From: Limnomonas spitsbergensis
Lineage: Eukaryota; Chlorophyta; Chlorophyceae; Chlamydomonadales
Direction of reading: 5' to 3'
Assembly: GCA_037349105.1 (NCBI GenBank)
Contig: JAYJMM010000114.1
Coordinates: forward strand, 2,170,001 to 2,234,000
DNA: 64,000 nt
The notes below the pieces were generated by a model. It saw only the letters and a program-made list of their open reading frames with translations, did no database searches and was not told the DNA's origin. Numbering within the stretch: position 1 is the first letter of the stretch; each line of letters begins with the position of its first letter. Position numbers and translations under genes: made by a program. Below, piece after piece: positions 46,601 to 57,644 of this stretch.

Positions 46601-49600
46601 ACCCAAATGCACTGTCCTTAACCCAAATGCTCTGTCCTTAACCCAAATGCACTGTCCTTAACCCAAATGCACTGTCCTTAACCCAAATGCTCTGTCCTTA
46701 ACCCAAATGCACTGTCCTTAACCCAAATGCACTGTCCTTAACCCCAATGCACTGTCCTTAACCCCAATGCACTGTCCTTAACCCAAATGCACTGTCCTTA
46801 ACCCAAATGCACTGTCCTTAACCCCAATGCACTGTCCTTAACCCAAATGCACTGTCCTTAACCCAAATGCACTGCTATCTCCAAGCAGTGGCTGAGCACT
46901 CAGCTAGCCGCGGGCATGAACTTCAGTCCAAGGTTTTAAATTGTGTAGCGTGAACCTTGGACTGACCGCCTTAACCCCCCTAAACGCACCGGCACTACCA
47001 TGGTGTCGTTCAGCACCCAGCTGGCCGCCGGCATGAAGTACAGGTTGCCGATGCTGTTGCTGTACACCGGGCTGAAGATGAAAAACAGGTTGGAGGACGG
47101 AGGCGGCTCCACATTCCAGCCTATGGACAGCGTGTTGCCCCCGGACAGCAAGCTGTTGGTGTCGATCGTGACGTAGTAGTAGGTCCAGGCACCGGCCTGC
47201 AGCGTGATGGGACCGCTGAAGTAGCTGGTGGTGCTGGAAAGCGGTACGGTCTTCAGCCGGCCCTGGCAGTACTCGCCTCCATAACCTGCAGGGAGCGTGC
47301 ATTTCCGGTATGTGTTAACACACGTTCAAAATGCAGTTAGCAGTGCGGCCGGCAGCCGGCCCTGGCAGTACTTACAACAAAACCCTACAGGGAGGGTGCA
47401 TCTCAGAAATGTACCAAAATTGCATTGTTCATGCGGTGAATTGAATTGAATGCCTATAGTATTGAATAGTACTGAACTTAATTGAATGCCAGTAGTAAGC
47501 CATATAACAAGGCAGAGGGCGCAAAAGGATTAAAAAGGCGGTTCTGGGCTTAGCATATACCTACACCAGTTTGCGGGCTCGGGATAAAGCGAATCTCAAG
47601 TCCAATACGGTGCTTACAAAAGACATCCCTCGTGCAGGACGATGCCTGTCCCCCATGGGGCGGTGATTAAATATTGGTTTTGGGGTCGGATCACGGAACT
47701 GTCCCACACCATCCACACAATGCATGGGCTGTTACATACATGCATGGGCTGTTACATACATGCATGGGCTGTTACATACATGCATGGGCTGTTACATACA
47801 TGCATGGGCTGTTACATACATGCATGGGCTGTTACATACATGCATGGGCTGTTACATACATGCATGGGCTGTTGCATACATGCATGGGCTGTTACATACA
47901 TGCATGGGCTGTTATACACATGCATGGGTTGTTGCATACATGCATGGGCTGTTATACACATGCATGGGTTGTTGCATACATGCATGGGCTGTTATACACA
48001 TGCATAGGCTGTTGCATACATGCATGGGCTGTTATACACATGCATGGGCTGTTATACACATGCATGGGCTGCAAGCACAAATACACCCATGCACCCCCCC
48101 CCCCCACACACACACGCATCTGTCTGCTACACCCACCGGCGCTGCATGCACACTGGTACATGGGCTGGTTGGAAGGTTTGACACTGTACTGCGGCGGTGT
48201 CATGCAGGTTCCCTGACTGGAACAGCCCACAGGACATATGGGTGCTGGGTTCTGTCCCAGGATAGAGATTGTCCATGACACCCTGCGGGGGTAAGGGACG
48301 GGGGAAGGGGTAGGTGGGAGGGCGGGCAGGGAGGCACGTTAGCATATCATCTATGCGTATATTGTTCTGACCCAGCCTATGGCGCCTGTCCACGTCTAGA
48401 CACCAGATTTCCTGCCCTAAAGCACATGGCCTTTGGCTGTGGACAAACTGGTATGCATTCATTTCAAAAGTGCCTCCCTTCTGTTCAAAATATCTGTTGA
48501 CGGTAGCTTCAAAACATCTGTTGATGGTAGCTTCAAAACATCTGTTGACGGTGCCTCCTCCTCGGGCGCGTGAGCTTCACCGCTCACTTTAACTGCAACA
48601 GCTGCCTCGCTGTCGTTGTTGGCCCGGTGTAAGCCGCGTTGTTGTACACCCCGATCCACCTAAAAGGCAAACAAAAAAGAGTCAAAAAACAGGTGAGCAA
48701 AAGATGGGCGGGCAAAAAAAGGCAGGATGCCTCAAGCTGGGGGCCTCTTTTCCGAGCCTCCCGGGTCCACTGCCTCAGATAGTTGCCTGGCTAAGGTACC
48801 AGATTTAGGGTTCAGGATTTAGGGTTTTGCAGCATCCATGTCTGTTGCTTCAGAGCTCAGGTGTTACGTTACTGATGGTGGTTCGAGCTAGTGCACCAAC
48901 CATGTCCGTTGTTTCAGAGCTCAGGTGTTACGTTACTGATGGTGGTTCTCAAGCCTGTGCACCAACCATGTCCGTTGCGTCAGAGAGCTGCATCATATAT
49001 GGGGTCTAGCCGAAGCTGGAAGCTTAAGTGCAAGTGCAGTACGGACAAAGCCAGCAGCCAAAAGGAGGAGGGTGGAGGGTCAGGTGTAGTGCAGCCCTTG
49101 CTAGGGAGGCCAAGGTCATGAGTGCCAAACGTGGCATGCTCTCGCATGCCACAACAATATTTAACAAGCATGGGTGCAATAAGCGAAAACCTATCCCAAC
49201 CCCCGAAATGTCACCACGCAAAAAACACAACAGAATCCTGCCTGGATGTGCGCGAGGAAGGTGAGGGAGAGATTGAGCATGAGAGCATGCCCTATTGACA
49301 ACCCCTCAATGAAGCACAAGGGGAGGGGGGAGGGGGGCACAAAATGGGATGCAGAGGAGATCGAGAGTATTGGGGATGTACACCAAATGGGACACAGGGG
49401 GGGATTGTACAATAGGGAGACACATGCAGTCAGTGTTTTGGGGAGGGGCATGATGCCCATACCCACCAGGAGTAGGAGTCGGAGGGTCCATTCATCTGCA
49501 CCGTTTCGTAGATCAAGTCGTCTGCCTGGTACGGTACGTAGCAGTTGCAGGTGCTGCACAAGCAGTTACCCTGCGATTTCATGGGAGGGGAGATAGGGGC

Positions 49601-52600
49601 TGAGCAACTGGTTTCTGTCCATGTGTCTGTTATTGGACAATGCAGTTGCATGTGCTGCACAAGCGGTCACAATGAGCGGACTGAGAAGGGGCAAGGGGCT
49701 GAGCAGCTGCTGGTGTGCCTGGGCCTGTGGGTGTGAGTGTGGCCCATGGTCCCACTGCCTGCCTCTAAATGCCCGTGATGGCCTCGGAATGCCCCTGGAT
49801 TGCCTCGGAATGCCCCTTGATTGCCTCACATCATCCCTGAGATACACCTGCCAGCTCGCACTAGACGTGCACTGGACACGCACCTGCAGCGCAAAGGATT
49901 GTTACCTTGATTGCCTCACATCATCCCCGAGATACACCTGCCAGCCTGTCCTAGACATGCACTGGACACGCACCTATCAGCCCGCACTAGCCGTGCACTG
50001 GACGCGCACCTGCAGCGCAAAGTTAGATGGATCGATGCCCGCCACGCCTGGGATGTCAAACACGGCCGTTGCGGAGATGCCCGTGGACCTCGCCACGAGC
50101 TGCAGCACTGGCTGGAAGTAGGTGGAGCTGAGCGCGGGCTTGCCCACCTCCACCATCAGGTTGGCATTGCCTTGGTAGGGTATCTGGGGGGGAGGGGAGG
50201 GGAGGGGAGGAGGAGGGGGTGAAATGGGGGGGAAAGGGGAGGAGAGGAGCAGGGGGGGGATAAGGGAGCGGACCGTGGGCTCTTTACTTTTCTGAGGAGT
50301 TGGCTTTGCCTTGGTAGGTCACGTGAAAACATAAAGGGGGAGGGGGTATTAGGAAAGCAGATTGTGGGCTCGTTACTCCGACGAAGGGGTTGGTGCTGCC
50401 TTGGTATGGTATCTGGGGGGCGAGGGAGGGGAGGGGGGGCAAGGAGGAGGGGGTTTAGGAGAGCGGACCATGGTCTTGTTGCTTCCACAGGCTTGTTACA
50501 TCCACAAAGGGGTTGGTGTTGCCTTGAATGACACCCTGATTCCTTCGGTTTCAACCTAAAATCCTAAATTTTCCGGGGAACTTGTGGCGCTACTTTGCGG
50601 TAACAGATACCCTACCAAGGCAATGCCAACCCCTTTGTGGAAGCAATAAGTCCGTGGTCAGCTCCCGTTTCCCCCCCTGGTCCTCCCTCCCTCCCTAGGT
50701 ATCCTATCAAGGCAAGACCAATCCCTTTGTGGACGTAACAAGCCCGTAGTCTGCTCCCCCCCTTGCCCCCTCCTCCCTCCCTCCCTAGGTATCCTAGAGG
50801 CGCTGGCCACTCACCATCACCATGAATATTTGCTACAGCTTTGTCTGGGGGGGTGTAGGATTTGGTATTTTAGGTTAACGGTTCACACTTCAGGGACCAG
50901 GGCGTCGGACTTAACGCCAGCCACTCACCGTCACCATGAAGTAGCGCCACGACTTCCCCGGGAGATTTGGTACTCACTGTTTTAGATAAAGGGTTGACAG
51001 TTAAGGGACCAGGGCTTCAGATTTGGCACCAGCCACTCACCGTCACCATGAAGTAGCGCCACGACTTCCCCGGGAGATTTGGTACTCACTGTTTTAGATA
51101 AAGGGTTGGCAGTTAAGGGAACAGGGCTTCAGATTTGGCACCAGCCACTCACCGTCACCATGAAGTAGCGCCACGACTTCCACGGGACATCCAGAGTCGA
51201 CTGCTCGCCATTGCTGCCGGCCGCTATGGCCGCGACGGGCATTTCGCACGCATCCCCCGCAAAGCCCGTGCTGCACAGGCACGTCTTGACGCTGGGCTGG
51301 GCAGCGCTCTGCCAGGAAGAGAGGGGAGAGTGTGCGTGTTATTTTCAGCGCACCTCAGCTACACTTAACCTACAATCCAGCTACTGCCAAAGGGTCCTGG
51401 AACAGCAATGCAGTATGTCCTGCTCCTTAGGCCGCTGGCCCTAGGCCGGGGAAAAGTTTGGTCACCATCTGGCCAGTAATGACTGCCCAGAGGCATGGGC
51501 ATCTGTGCTCCCATCCACCCCGAGGCATAGATTGGAAAGGGCGGCCATGTCAGCCCTATTAAGCCTTTGGCTTAAAAGCAGGCTGTGTTGCCCCTTTGTG
51601 TGGCCTGGTCGCATTTCACCTAAGTAGAAGTAAGGCATGATCATGCCCTGATCATGCACCCCCTGCTGCTGCTGTTTCTGCTGATCCTGCTGATTTTGCT
51701 GCTGCTTCTGTTGTTGCTATTGCTGCTGTTGCTGATGCTGCTGTTGCTGACGTTATTGCTCTTGCTGCTCTTGCTGATGCTGCTCTTGCTGCGGCTCTTT
51801 TTGTTGCTGATGCCACTAGTGACACTGGTGCCCCTGGCACCCGACCCAACCTCTGTCCCCGGGACCCGGTCTACCCCCACAGGCATCAGGCCTCACCTGA
51901 CCCTCCTTGGCATCCTTATCCCAAGCGCGCAATGCCCACTGGGAACCAGAGGAAGGCCCAAGAGAAGAATCTTCTACAACCTATTTTCCCCGTCTGTTTT
52001 CATGTTTTTTAAAATGGGAAGTCTTACGCTCGGTGTAATCTTATTGCTTGGGTCATTGTAAAAGTAAGCTTTTTTTGAAAGCCCCCAAATGGTGTCATGG
52101 TAGACTGAAGGTTCCTCTCAAACCATAAGATAAACACGGGTCAGGGCTGCTTGGGGCTGCTTGGGGCTGTACCTGTCCCAATGCGTCAATTGTGAACTGC
52201 TGTGATCTGCTCGGCTGTTAATCATTCATAGTAATCATAGGATTACGTGACGCACCGGGGTGATGCACGAGCCTTGAGCGACTCCCACGCTCCCATTGAA
52301 GGGCCTGTTGCACGCGTCCATGCTGGGGCTGGGCCGGGGGCAAGGCAGCTGCAGCAAGGGAGTATGAGGCAGGGGGGAAGCAGCAGGTGTGTGTGTATGT
52401 GTGTGTGTAAGCAGGAGGAGGGGGGGGAGGAGAGGAAGGAAACGGGGGAGGGGGGGGCAAGGCAGCTGAAGCAAGGGTATGAGGAAAGGGGGCAGCAGGC
52501 GTGATTGTGTGTATGGTGGTGGGGAGGGGGGGAGGGAGAGAGGGCCTCAAGGGGACAAGGCAGATACAGCCATGTGACAAGGCAGGACAGCCATGTGACT

Positions 52601-55600
52601 AGGCAGGTATAGCCATGTGACAAGGCAGGTACAGCCATGTGACAAGGCAGGTACAGCCATGTGACAAGGCTGGTACAGCCATCTAGTGTGGCATCCAGTG
52701 TGGCATTTAGTGTGACATATAGCGTGGCATCTAGTGTGGCATCTAGTGTGACATCTAGTGTGACATCAAGTGTGACATCTAGTGTGGCATCTAGCGTGTC
52801 ATCTAGTGTGGCATCTAGTGTGGCATGTAGTGTGACATCAAGTGTGGCATCTAGTATGACATCTAGTGTGACATCTAGTGTGACATCTAGTGTGTCATCT
52901 AGTGTGGCATCTAGTGTGACATCTAGTGTGACATCTAGTGTGACACCTAGTGTGATATATCGTGTGGCATCTAGCGTGGCATCTAGTGTGGCATGTAGTG
53001 TGGCATCTAGTGTGGCATGTAGTGTGGCATCAAGTGTGACATCTAGTGTGGCATCTAGTATGACATCTAGTGTGGCATCTAGTGTGGCATCTAGTGTGGC
53101 ATGTAGTGTGGCATCAAGTGTGACATCTAGTGTGGCATCTAGTATGGCATCTAGTGTGGCATCTAGTGTGGCATCTAGTGTTATAGTGTGGCATCTAGTG
53201 TGGCATCTAGTGTGGCATCTAGTGTGACATGGGCTCCCCAATATATAGGGAACGAGCTAGATTAAGGCGCCCAAGGCACCCAAGGAACCGCATGTTTGAG
53301 AAAATTTTGTGTAGGCCATCTCGGCTGCAGGTGGACTTGGGGGCTCAAGGCACAGCGTGGCGTTCGTGATGTGGTAGCCGAGACGCGACGCATGCAGGTT
53401 TAGGGTTATGGGTTATGGGTTTAGGGTTGGCCAGGAGGTCTGGCAAGCATGGCTGCAAGCGGACAGCGATAGGCATTTCTTTAGTCCGCCTCCTGGCTGA
53501 GCTCCCTGCTGCTCGGCCCCTTGCTGCCCCAACAGAGAGGGGCTCTGCAGGGCGCACGTCAGTGGTTATTTTACTGCTCGCCAGACCACCTTCAGGACGC
53601 CGCCGAGCGGTCACCTTTGGGCCGATTGGGACCAAACCTTGACCAGCCTATGGTCGGTGGTCCAAGCAGCAGGGCTTGCTGTGCCAGCCCCTTGTGGTTG
53701 TGGACCATGATGTAGCTGAATTGTAGATGTAGCGTGCTGAACCCTGAACCCTGAATTTAAACCTACGCACCTGGTCGGCCGGCATGCATGTCGCACGGAT
53801 CGAGTACTGCAGCGCGTCAGAGGAAGTTGCTGTGTTCATGTTGGCCAGCGTGATGTACCTGCGGGTTGTGAGGTGCAGGGGATTGCGAATGAGAAAAACG
53901 TTCGGGTCGAGTATTGCGGCGCGTCAAATGAAAAGCTTCCGCGCGTTCATGTTCGTCAGCATGGTGTACCAGCAGGTCGTGGACTTGAGCCTAGTCATTC
54001 CCTACCAGCCCCACGAGGCCGAGCATTAAGCAGGTATGCATCGTGAGGGGTATGTTTGCAAGGTTTACAATAGTACCTCGTCGAATCAGGCTGCAGGTTG
54101 CATGTGAGCTGATGTGATGCGCATGTGATGCACATGTGATGGTAACGGCGCGGATGTGGCTACGGCCCCAAGCTGCGTTGTTTCCTTTACTTCTACGCCC
54201 AAATAGGGCGTAGCTTTCTTTCTTTCCTTCTCAGCTGATGTGATGCGCAAACAGGTGACAAGTGCAAAGGGGTGGGGGAACGAGAAGAGTGTTTGATATA
54301 CTCCAGATCCAAATCCCACTCCCCTCATATGTAGCACCCTTCAGATCATGCATCCTTGTGATCCAACATCGTTCAGATCCTACAGGGTTCAGATCCAACA
54401 TTGTGTAGATCTTAACCCATTCCCATCCAGCAAGCTTCAGGTTCAACACCGCTCACGACCTCTCACCAGGTCTGAGTAGGGATGTTGAACTGGTTGAACT
54501 TTTCGCCAGTGGGCAGCGCAAAGCGAAACAGAGTCTTCTGGTCCGCAGTCTGGTCTGCATCTATGAACAAGTAGTTGAGCTTTGACAGCGCCGAGGTAGG
54601 CGGCAGCAACGGCGTGAAAACGGGGGCCCCGGCGCTGGTTAAGCTGATCTGCGTGTTTCAGGGGGGTTTAGGGTCTAAGGTTTGGGGTTAAGGGTTTAGG
54701 GTTAAGAGTTTGGGGTTTAGGGTTTGGGGTTTAGGGTTAAGGATTTGGGATTTAATACCGGTATGTCGATGAGCATAAGGTTCAAATTTGCGCTTGATCT
54801 GTGATGAGAAGCGAAGGGAGGTTCCGATCCATGCAGCAGGGGTCGGAGCCATGGGCGCGATCCCACGCTCCTCATCCGTGCAGCCTCCACTATCGCCTTC
54901 GTGCCTGCTGTGCCAGATGTGTGGGCTGCTGCTATGTAGCCGGCCTGGATGTGGCCTCATGGGCTGTTGGGCTGTGACCTGCCTGGATGTGGCCGTATGG
55001 CCTGCTGGGCTGTGAGCTGCCTGGAAGTGGCCGCATGGGCTGCTGGGCTGTGAGCTGCCTGGATGTGGCCGCATGGGCTGCTAGGCTGTGGGCTGCCTGG
55101 ATGTGGCTGCATGGGCTGCTAGGCTGTCAGCTGCCTGGATGTGGCCGCATGGGCTGCTAGGCTGTCCGCTGCCTGGATGTGGCCGCATGGGCTGCTAGGC
55201 TGTGAGCTGCCTGGATGTGGCCGCATGGGCTGCTGGGCTGTGAGCTGCCTGGATGTGGCCGCATGGGCTGCTAGGCTGTGAGCTGCCTGGATGTGGCCAC
55301 ATGGGCTGCTAGGCTGTGAGCTGCCTGGATGTGGCCGCATGGGCTGCTGGGCTGTGAGCTGCCTGGATGTGGCCACATGGCCTCTGCTGGGCTGCCTGGA
55401 TGTGGCCACATGGCCTGCTGGGCTGTGAGCTGCTTGGATGTGGCCACATGGCCTGTGTGCTGCCCATTTGGTCTGCCGGGCAAGCTGAGTCCTCCAGCCT
55501 TATAGGAGATGCTGGACAAAGAGCAGCCAGCCAGCCAGCCAGCCTGCCAGCCAGCCTGCCAGCCAGTCAGCCAGCCTGCCAGCTTCCTAAGCGTTTTCTC

Positions 55601-57644
55601 CCATACTTCCCCTAGCCATGGTTCATTGGTTCTGTTATCCATGCAACCCCTGCAGTGCTCCATGATGTGCTCCTTATTACCCTCCATTCTATGCTCCATA
55701 CCATACTCCACACTATTCCTCATGCTGCCCGTGCAAAATGTCCATGCTATTCCCATGCTGCTCTCAATAGTGTCGTCCATGTTGAATTCGACACTACCCC
55801 CATACTTGTCCCCATGTTGCCCTGTACATACTGTTTCCCATTTTGTTGAGGCCTGCCACAGCAAGGTCTGCTGCTTGAGCCACTAGGCATGGGCCGGTCA
55901 AGGTCAGGTCCCCATCTGCCAGTGGTGGTTGACCAGGGACACACCAAAGGTGGCCTGGCTCTCACAGAACACACGCTGTGCTGCGCAACATCCCGCGGGC
56001 TCGGGTCGCCATTCCTTCAACCCTGCGCCCCTGCTGCCTCTCCCCAGCTTAGCATGCCATCCCAATCGCCACCTCCTCCCACCATGCAAGCATTGCATTC
56101 ACCATGCAAGTGAGTCCCTCAACATGTGAGCCATGCAATCACAATTACAAACTCCTCCATCCATGCAAGCATCGCCTTAGCCATGCAAGCCCCCCATGTT
56201 ATGTGGGCCATGCAAGCCTTGACCCCATTGCATGCACCCCGACCAAACCCCATGCACCCCAAACAAACTAAGGAAGACTGCTCCCACTCACGCTTGGAGG
56301 CGTACTGGCCGCCAATAAGTACAGCCAGGGAACGGTGCGTTGTGGGTCCAATGCACCCGTGGAGTCCATCACCCAGAATTCGAGCAACAAGGAGCTGTTT
56401 GGAAAGTGCATGAAGTAGGAGTTATAAGGGTGCTTGAGATTTGGGAGAGTGCATGACGTGGGTTTAGAAGGGTGCTCAAGGACGGGTTGGCTTCAAGGAT
56501 GAAAATGCCAACAAAATGCTCAGAATCAATGCTGACAGCAAGTGCAAGGGTCAGGGGGGCATCAACAAGTGAGGAGTGGGGCATGAGGTGCCGAGGCTCC
56601 TAGGAGATCAGCATTGCTTACTTCAGAGCGCATCAGCTACTAGTCAGTTACATCACAGCCTAAAGCCCGCAGGCATGGTGCGGCAAGGTGCATGCGGCCA
56701 TGGGCTGCTTGCATTATGCCGGACAAGGCTTGGTCCCCATCAGCGCAGTGCTGGCCTTCCAGCAGCATGTGAATGATCTGGTGCTCGTAAAAAAAACAGC
56801 CATGCCATGAGGGAGAAGGGGGGGGGCAGAGGGAGCAGAACGGCCAGCTCGAAGGGGAGGGTATTCAATGAACGGCCATTGCTGCCAGGTCCTTGTTCTA
56901 TGGACTCAGCAGATGAGGGAGCTTGTGATGTGGCACGGGAAGGTGCGTAAGCAGAAGGGTTTGCCCTTGATGCCAGGTTGCCGTCCGTGGTGGCAAAACG
57001 GCGATTGCACGCGACTGCTGTGCCGGGCAGAGCCGACCGGGCCGCATGGACGCGAGAGGGCTCTCCCTCTCCCCTAGAGCTATTTGAACGCAGCCAGCCT
57101 GTGTCGCATCCCCCTTGAATTTGACCGGCTAATCGAACGCGCCTGGCCCAATGCCTGTGCGCTCTTCGTACTGGGAAAAGGGTGGGGATCCAGCAGGGGG
57201 ATCCAGCCCCCCAGTGGCAACCTAAACGGCAACAACCCAGTGAACCCAGCATTTACTCCAACTCCTGCTTTTTACCTGTTAACTTGAGAGCATGGAGCTG
57301 CGATGTCGTATGCGATTGTCACTGGCCAAGTGATGCAAGTACCACCCAGTGGCAAGACGCCTGCCGCGCTCACGCTGCTGCCCGAGGTGAAATTGTCGTA
57401 AAGAGTGAGCAGAGAAGATGGGGACACTTGCAAACAGGCAGGCTGGACAGCGAAGAAGCCTGCACACATGGAAGCAACCATCCCTCAGCGGTCTAGTCAT
57501 TTCTAGTCATTGAAACTCCACTAGCCACATGGTCATTCAGAGCTCGCTGCTGGGTCGAAGCAGCACCGGGCGCCGCTTACAGGAAACGAAGATCAGAGCA
57601 GGCAATGCGCCAAACGACCCCGGTAGCTTGGGAGTCCGCATCAT
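43604..57644 (-). CDS. RING-1: EGF / beta-domain transmembrane RING-H2 protein (14 exons, 826 aa)
   Basis: Exons: 57644-57581, 57459-57276, 56394-56292, 54648-54467, 53858-53771, 52348-52256, 51308-51153, 50183-50010, 49570-49467, 48659-48588, 48282-48137, 47285-46999, 45012-44287, 43705-43604. All borders are GT-AG and the phases join to one frame. Residues 1-28 are signal-like (GALPALIFVSC). Three beta-rich units follow, marked by WYITLANMN, WWIGVYNN and WILGVLNS. They alternate with EGF-like modules (CLCSTGFAGDAC; CPVGCSSQGTC...CACSAGYGGEYC) and a short Cys-rich piece (GNCLCSTCNCY). One membrane helix lies near 603-627 (MGLIGAVSSMIVVLIIFMAI), then MRRH. A GLD-like motif of ATL ligases (GVPPSIIETFPAF) and an Ala run precede the RING-H2 at 769-809. 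Inferred role: surface receptor-like E3 ubiquitin ligase. The exon 6 acceptor is the least certain border. Confidence 0.82.
43970..44060 (+). repeat. CCAA and CATC tetranucleotide runs in RING-1 intron 13
   Basis: AACCAACCAACCGACCAACC followed by CATCCATCCATCCATCC. Confidence 0.85.
44103..44165 (+). repeat. Telomere-like tract in RING-1 intron 13
   Basis: GGTTAGGGTTAGGGTGTAGG-type words, degenerate relatives of TTTAGGG. Confidence 0.8.
45960..46170 (+). repeat. 22-bp minisatellite in RING-1 intron 12
   Basis: About eight copies of CATGCCCTGACACGCATTCA plus two bases, alternating CACGC and CACAC variants. Confidence 0.9.
46574..46875 (+). repeat. 20-bp minisatellite in RING-1 intron 12
   Basis: About 15 copies of CCTTAACCCAAATGCACTGT with few variants (TCTGT, CCCCAATG). 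Confidence 0.95.
47718..48075 (+). repeat. 20-bp minisatellite in RING-1 intron 11
   Basis: About 18 copies of TGCATGGGCTGTTACATACA, with TTATACACA and TTGCATACA variants towards the end. Open frames through it are artefacts. Confidence 0.95.
50158..50800. repeat. Echoes of the exon 8 acceptor region, direct and inverted, in RING-1 intron 7
   Basis: The start of exon 8 with its acceptor (GGCATTGCCTTGGTAGGGTA at 50163-50182) recurs at about 50285-50312, 50385-50412 and 50505-50528. It recurs inverted at about 50607-50640 (ACCCTACCAAGGCAATGCCA) and 50697-50735. The inverted copies could pair with the true exon border. Confidence 0.75.
50810..51152 (-). repeat. About 111-bp tandem copies of the exon 7 / intron 7 junction in RING-1
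   Basis: The real donor (minus strand ATGGTGACG then GTGAGTGG, at 51152) is repeated with the last exon bases at about 51028-51065 and 50920-50957. A partial copy lies near 50810-50830. Each copy keeps ACTCACCGTCACCATGAAGT. Exon-side bases differ slightly (CCCCGGGAG for CCACGGGAC). Confidence 0.8.
51655..51805 (+). repeat. CTG/TTG trinucleotide tract in RING-1 intron 6
   Basis: Imperfect CTGCTGTTGCTG-type repeat, about 150 bp. It encodes poly-Leu on one strand by chance. Confidence 0.9.
52556..52682 (+). repeat. 22-bp minisatellite in RING-1 intron 5
   Basis: About five copies of GACAAGGCAGGTACAGCCAT plus GT. Confidence 0.9.
52684..53230 (+). repeat. 12-bp minisatellite in RING-1 intron 5
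   Basis: About 45 copies of GTGTGGCATCTA / GTGTGACATCTA. Because 12 is a multiple of 3, long frames (SVASSVTS on one strand, TLDATLDV on the other) arise without coding meaning. Confidence 0.95.
53875..53985 (-). repeat. Degenerate second copy of RING-1 exon 5 in intron 4
   Basis: On the minus strand the segment resembles exon 5 with its acceptor (GTCAGCATGAACGCG; CAATACTCGACCCGAACG) but has no clean frame. It sits immediately upstream of the real exon. Confidence 0.6.
54160..54235. mobile_element. Uninterrupted copy of the outer element seen in TLP-B
   Basis: GGCCCCAAGCTGCGTTGTTT ... GGGCGTAGCTTTCTTTC. It provides the pre-insertion sequence that shows the TA duplication of MITE 3. Confidence 0.6.
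54940..55445 (+). repeat. 38-bp minisatellite in RING-1 intron 3
   Basis: About 12 copies of GCTGCCTGGATGTGGCCGCA + TGGGCTGCTAGGCTGTGA, with GGCTGCTGGG variants. Confidence 0.95.
55520..55585 (+). repeat. CCAG tetranucleotide-type repeat in RING-1 intron 3
   Basis: AGCCAGCCAGCCAGCCTGCC and similar. Confidence 0.9.

Noticed and set aside
47718..48075. CRISPR-like array
   Set aside because: The repeats are contiguous with no unique spacers, and the DNA is eukaryotic.
47642..48278. Open frames of 120-184 codons reading MHGLLHTCMGCYIHAW
   Set aside because: Artefact of the 20-bp minisatellite inside RING-1 intron 11, on the opposite strand to the gene.
51654..52061. Leucine-rich 135-codon plus frame resembling a membrane protein
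   Set aside because: Poly-Leu comes from the CTG repeat in RING-1 intron 6, antisense to the gene.
52243..53241. 332-codon minus frame reading TLDATLDV
   Set aside because: Product of the 12-bp minisatellite; 12 is a multiple of 3, so any stop-free unit gives a long frame.
56740..57252. 170-codon minus frame in RING-1 intron 2
   Set aside because: It lies between two well-supported exons of the same strand but would change phase and shows no homology to the matching part of RING-2.
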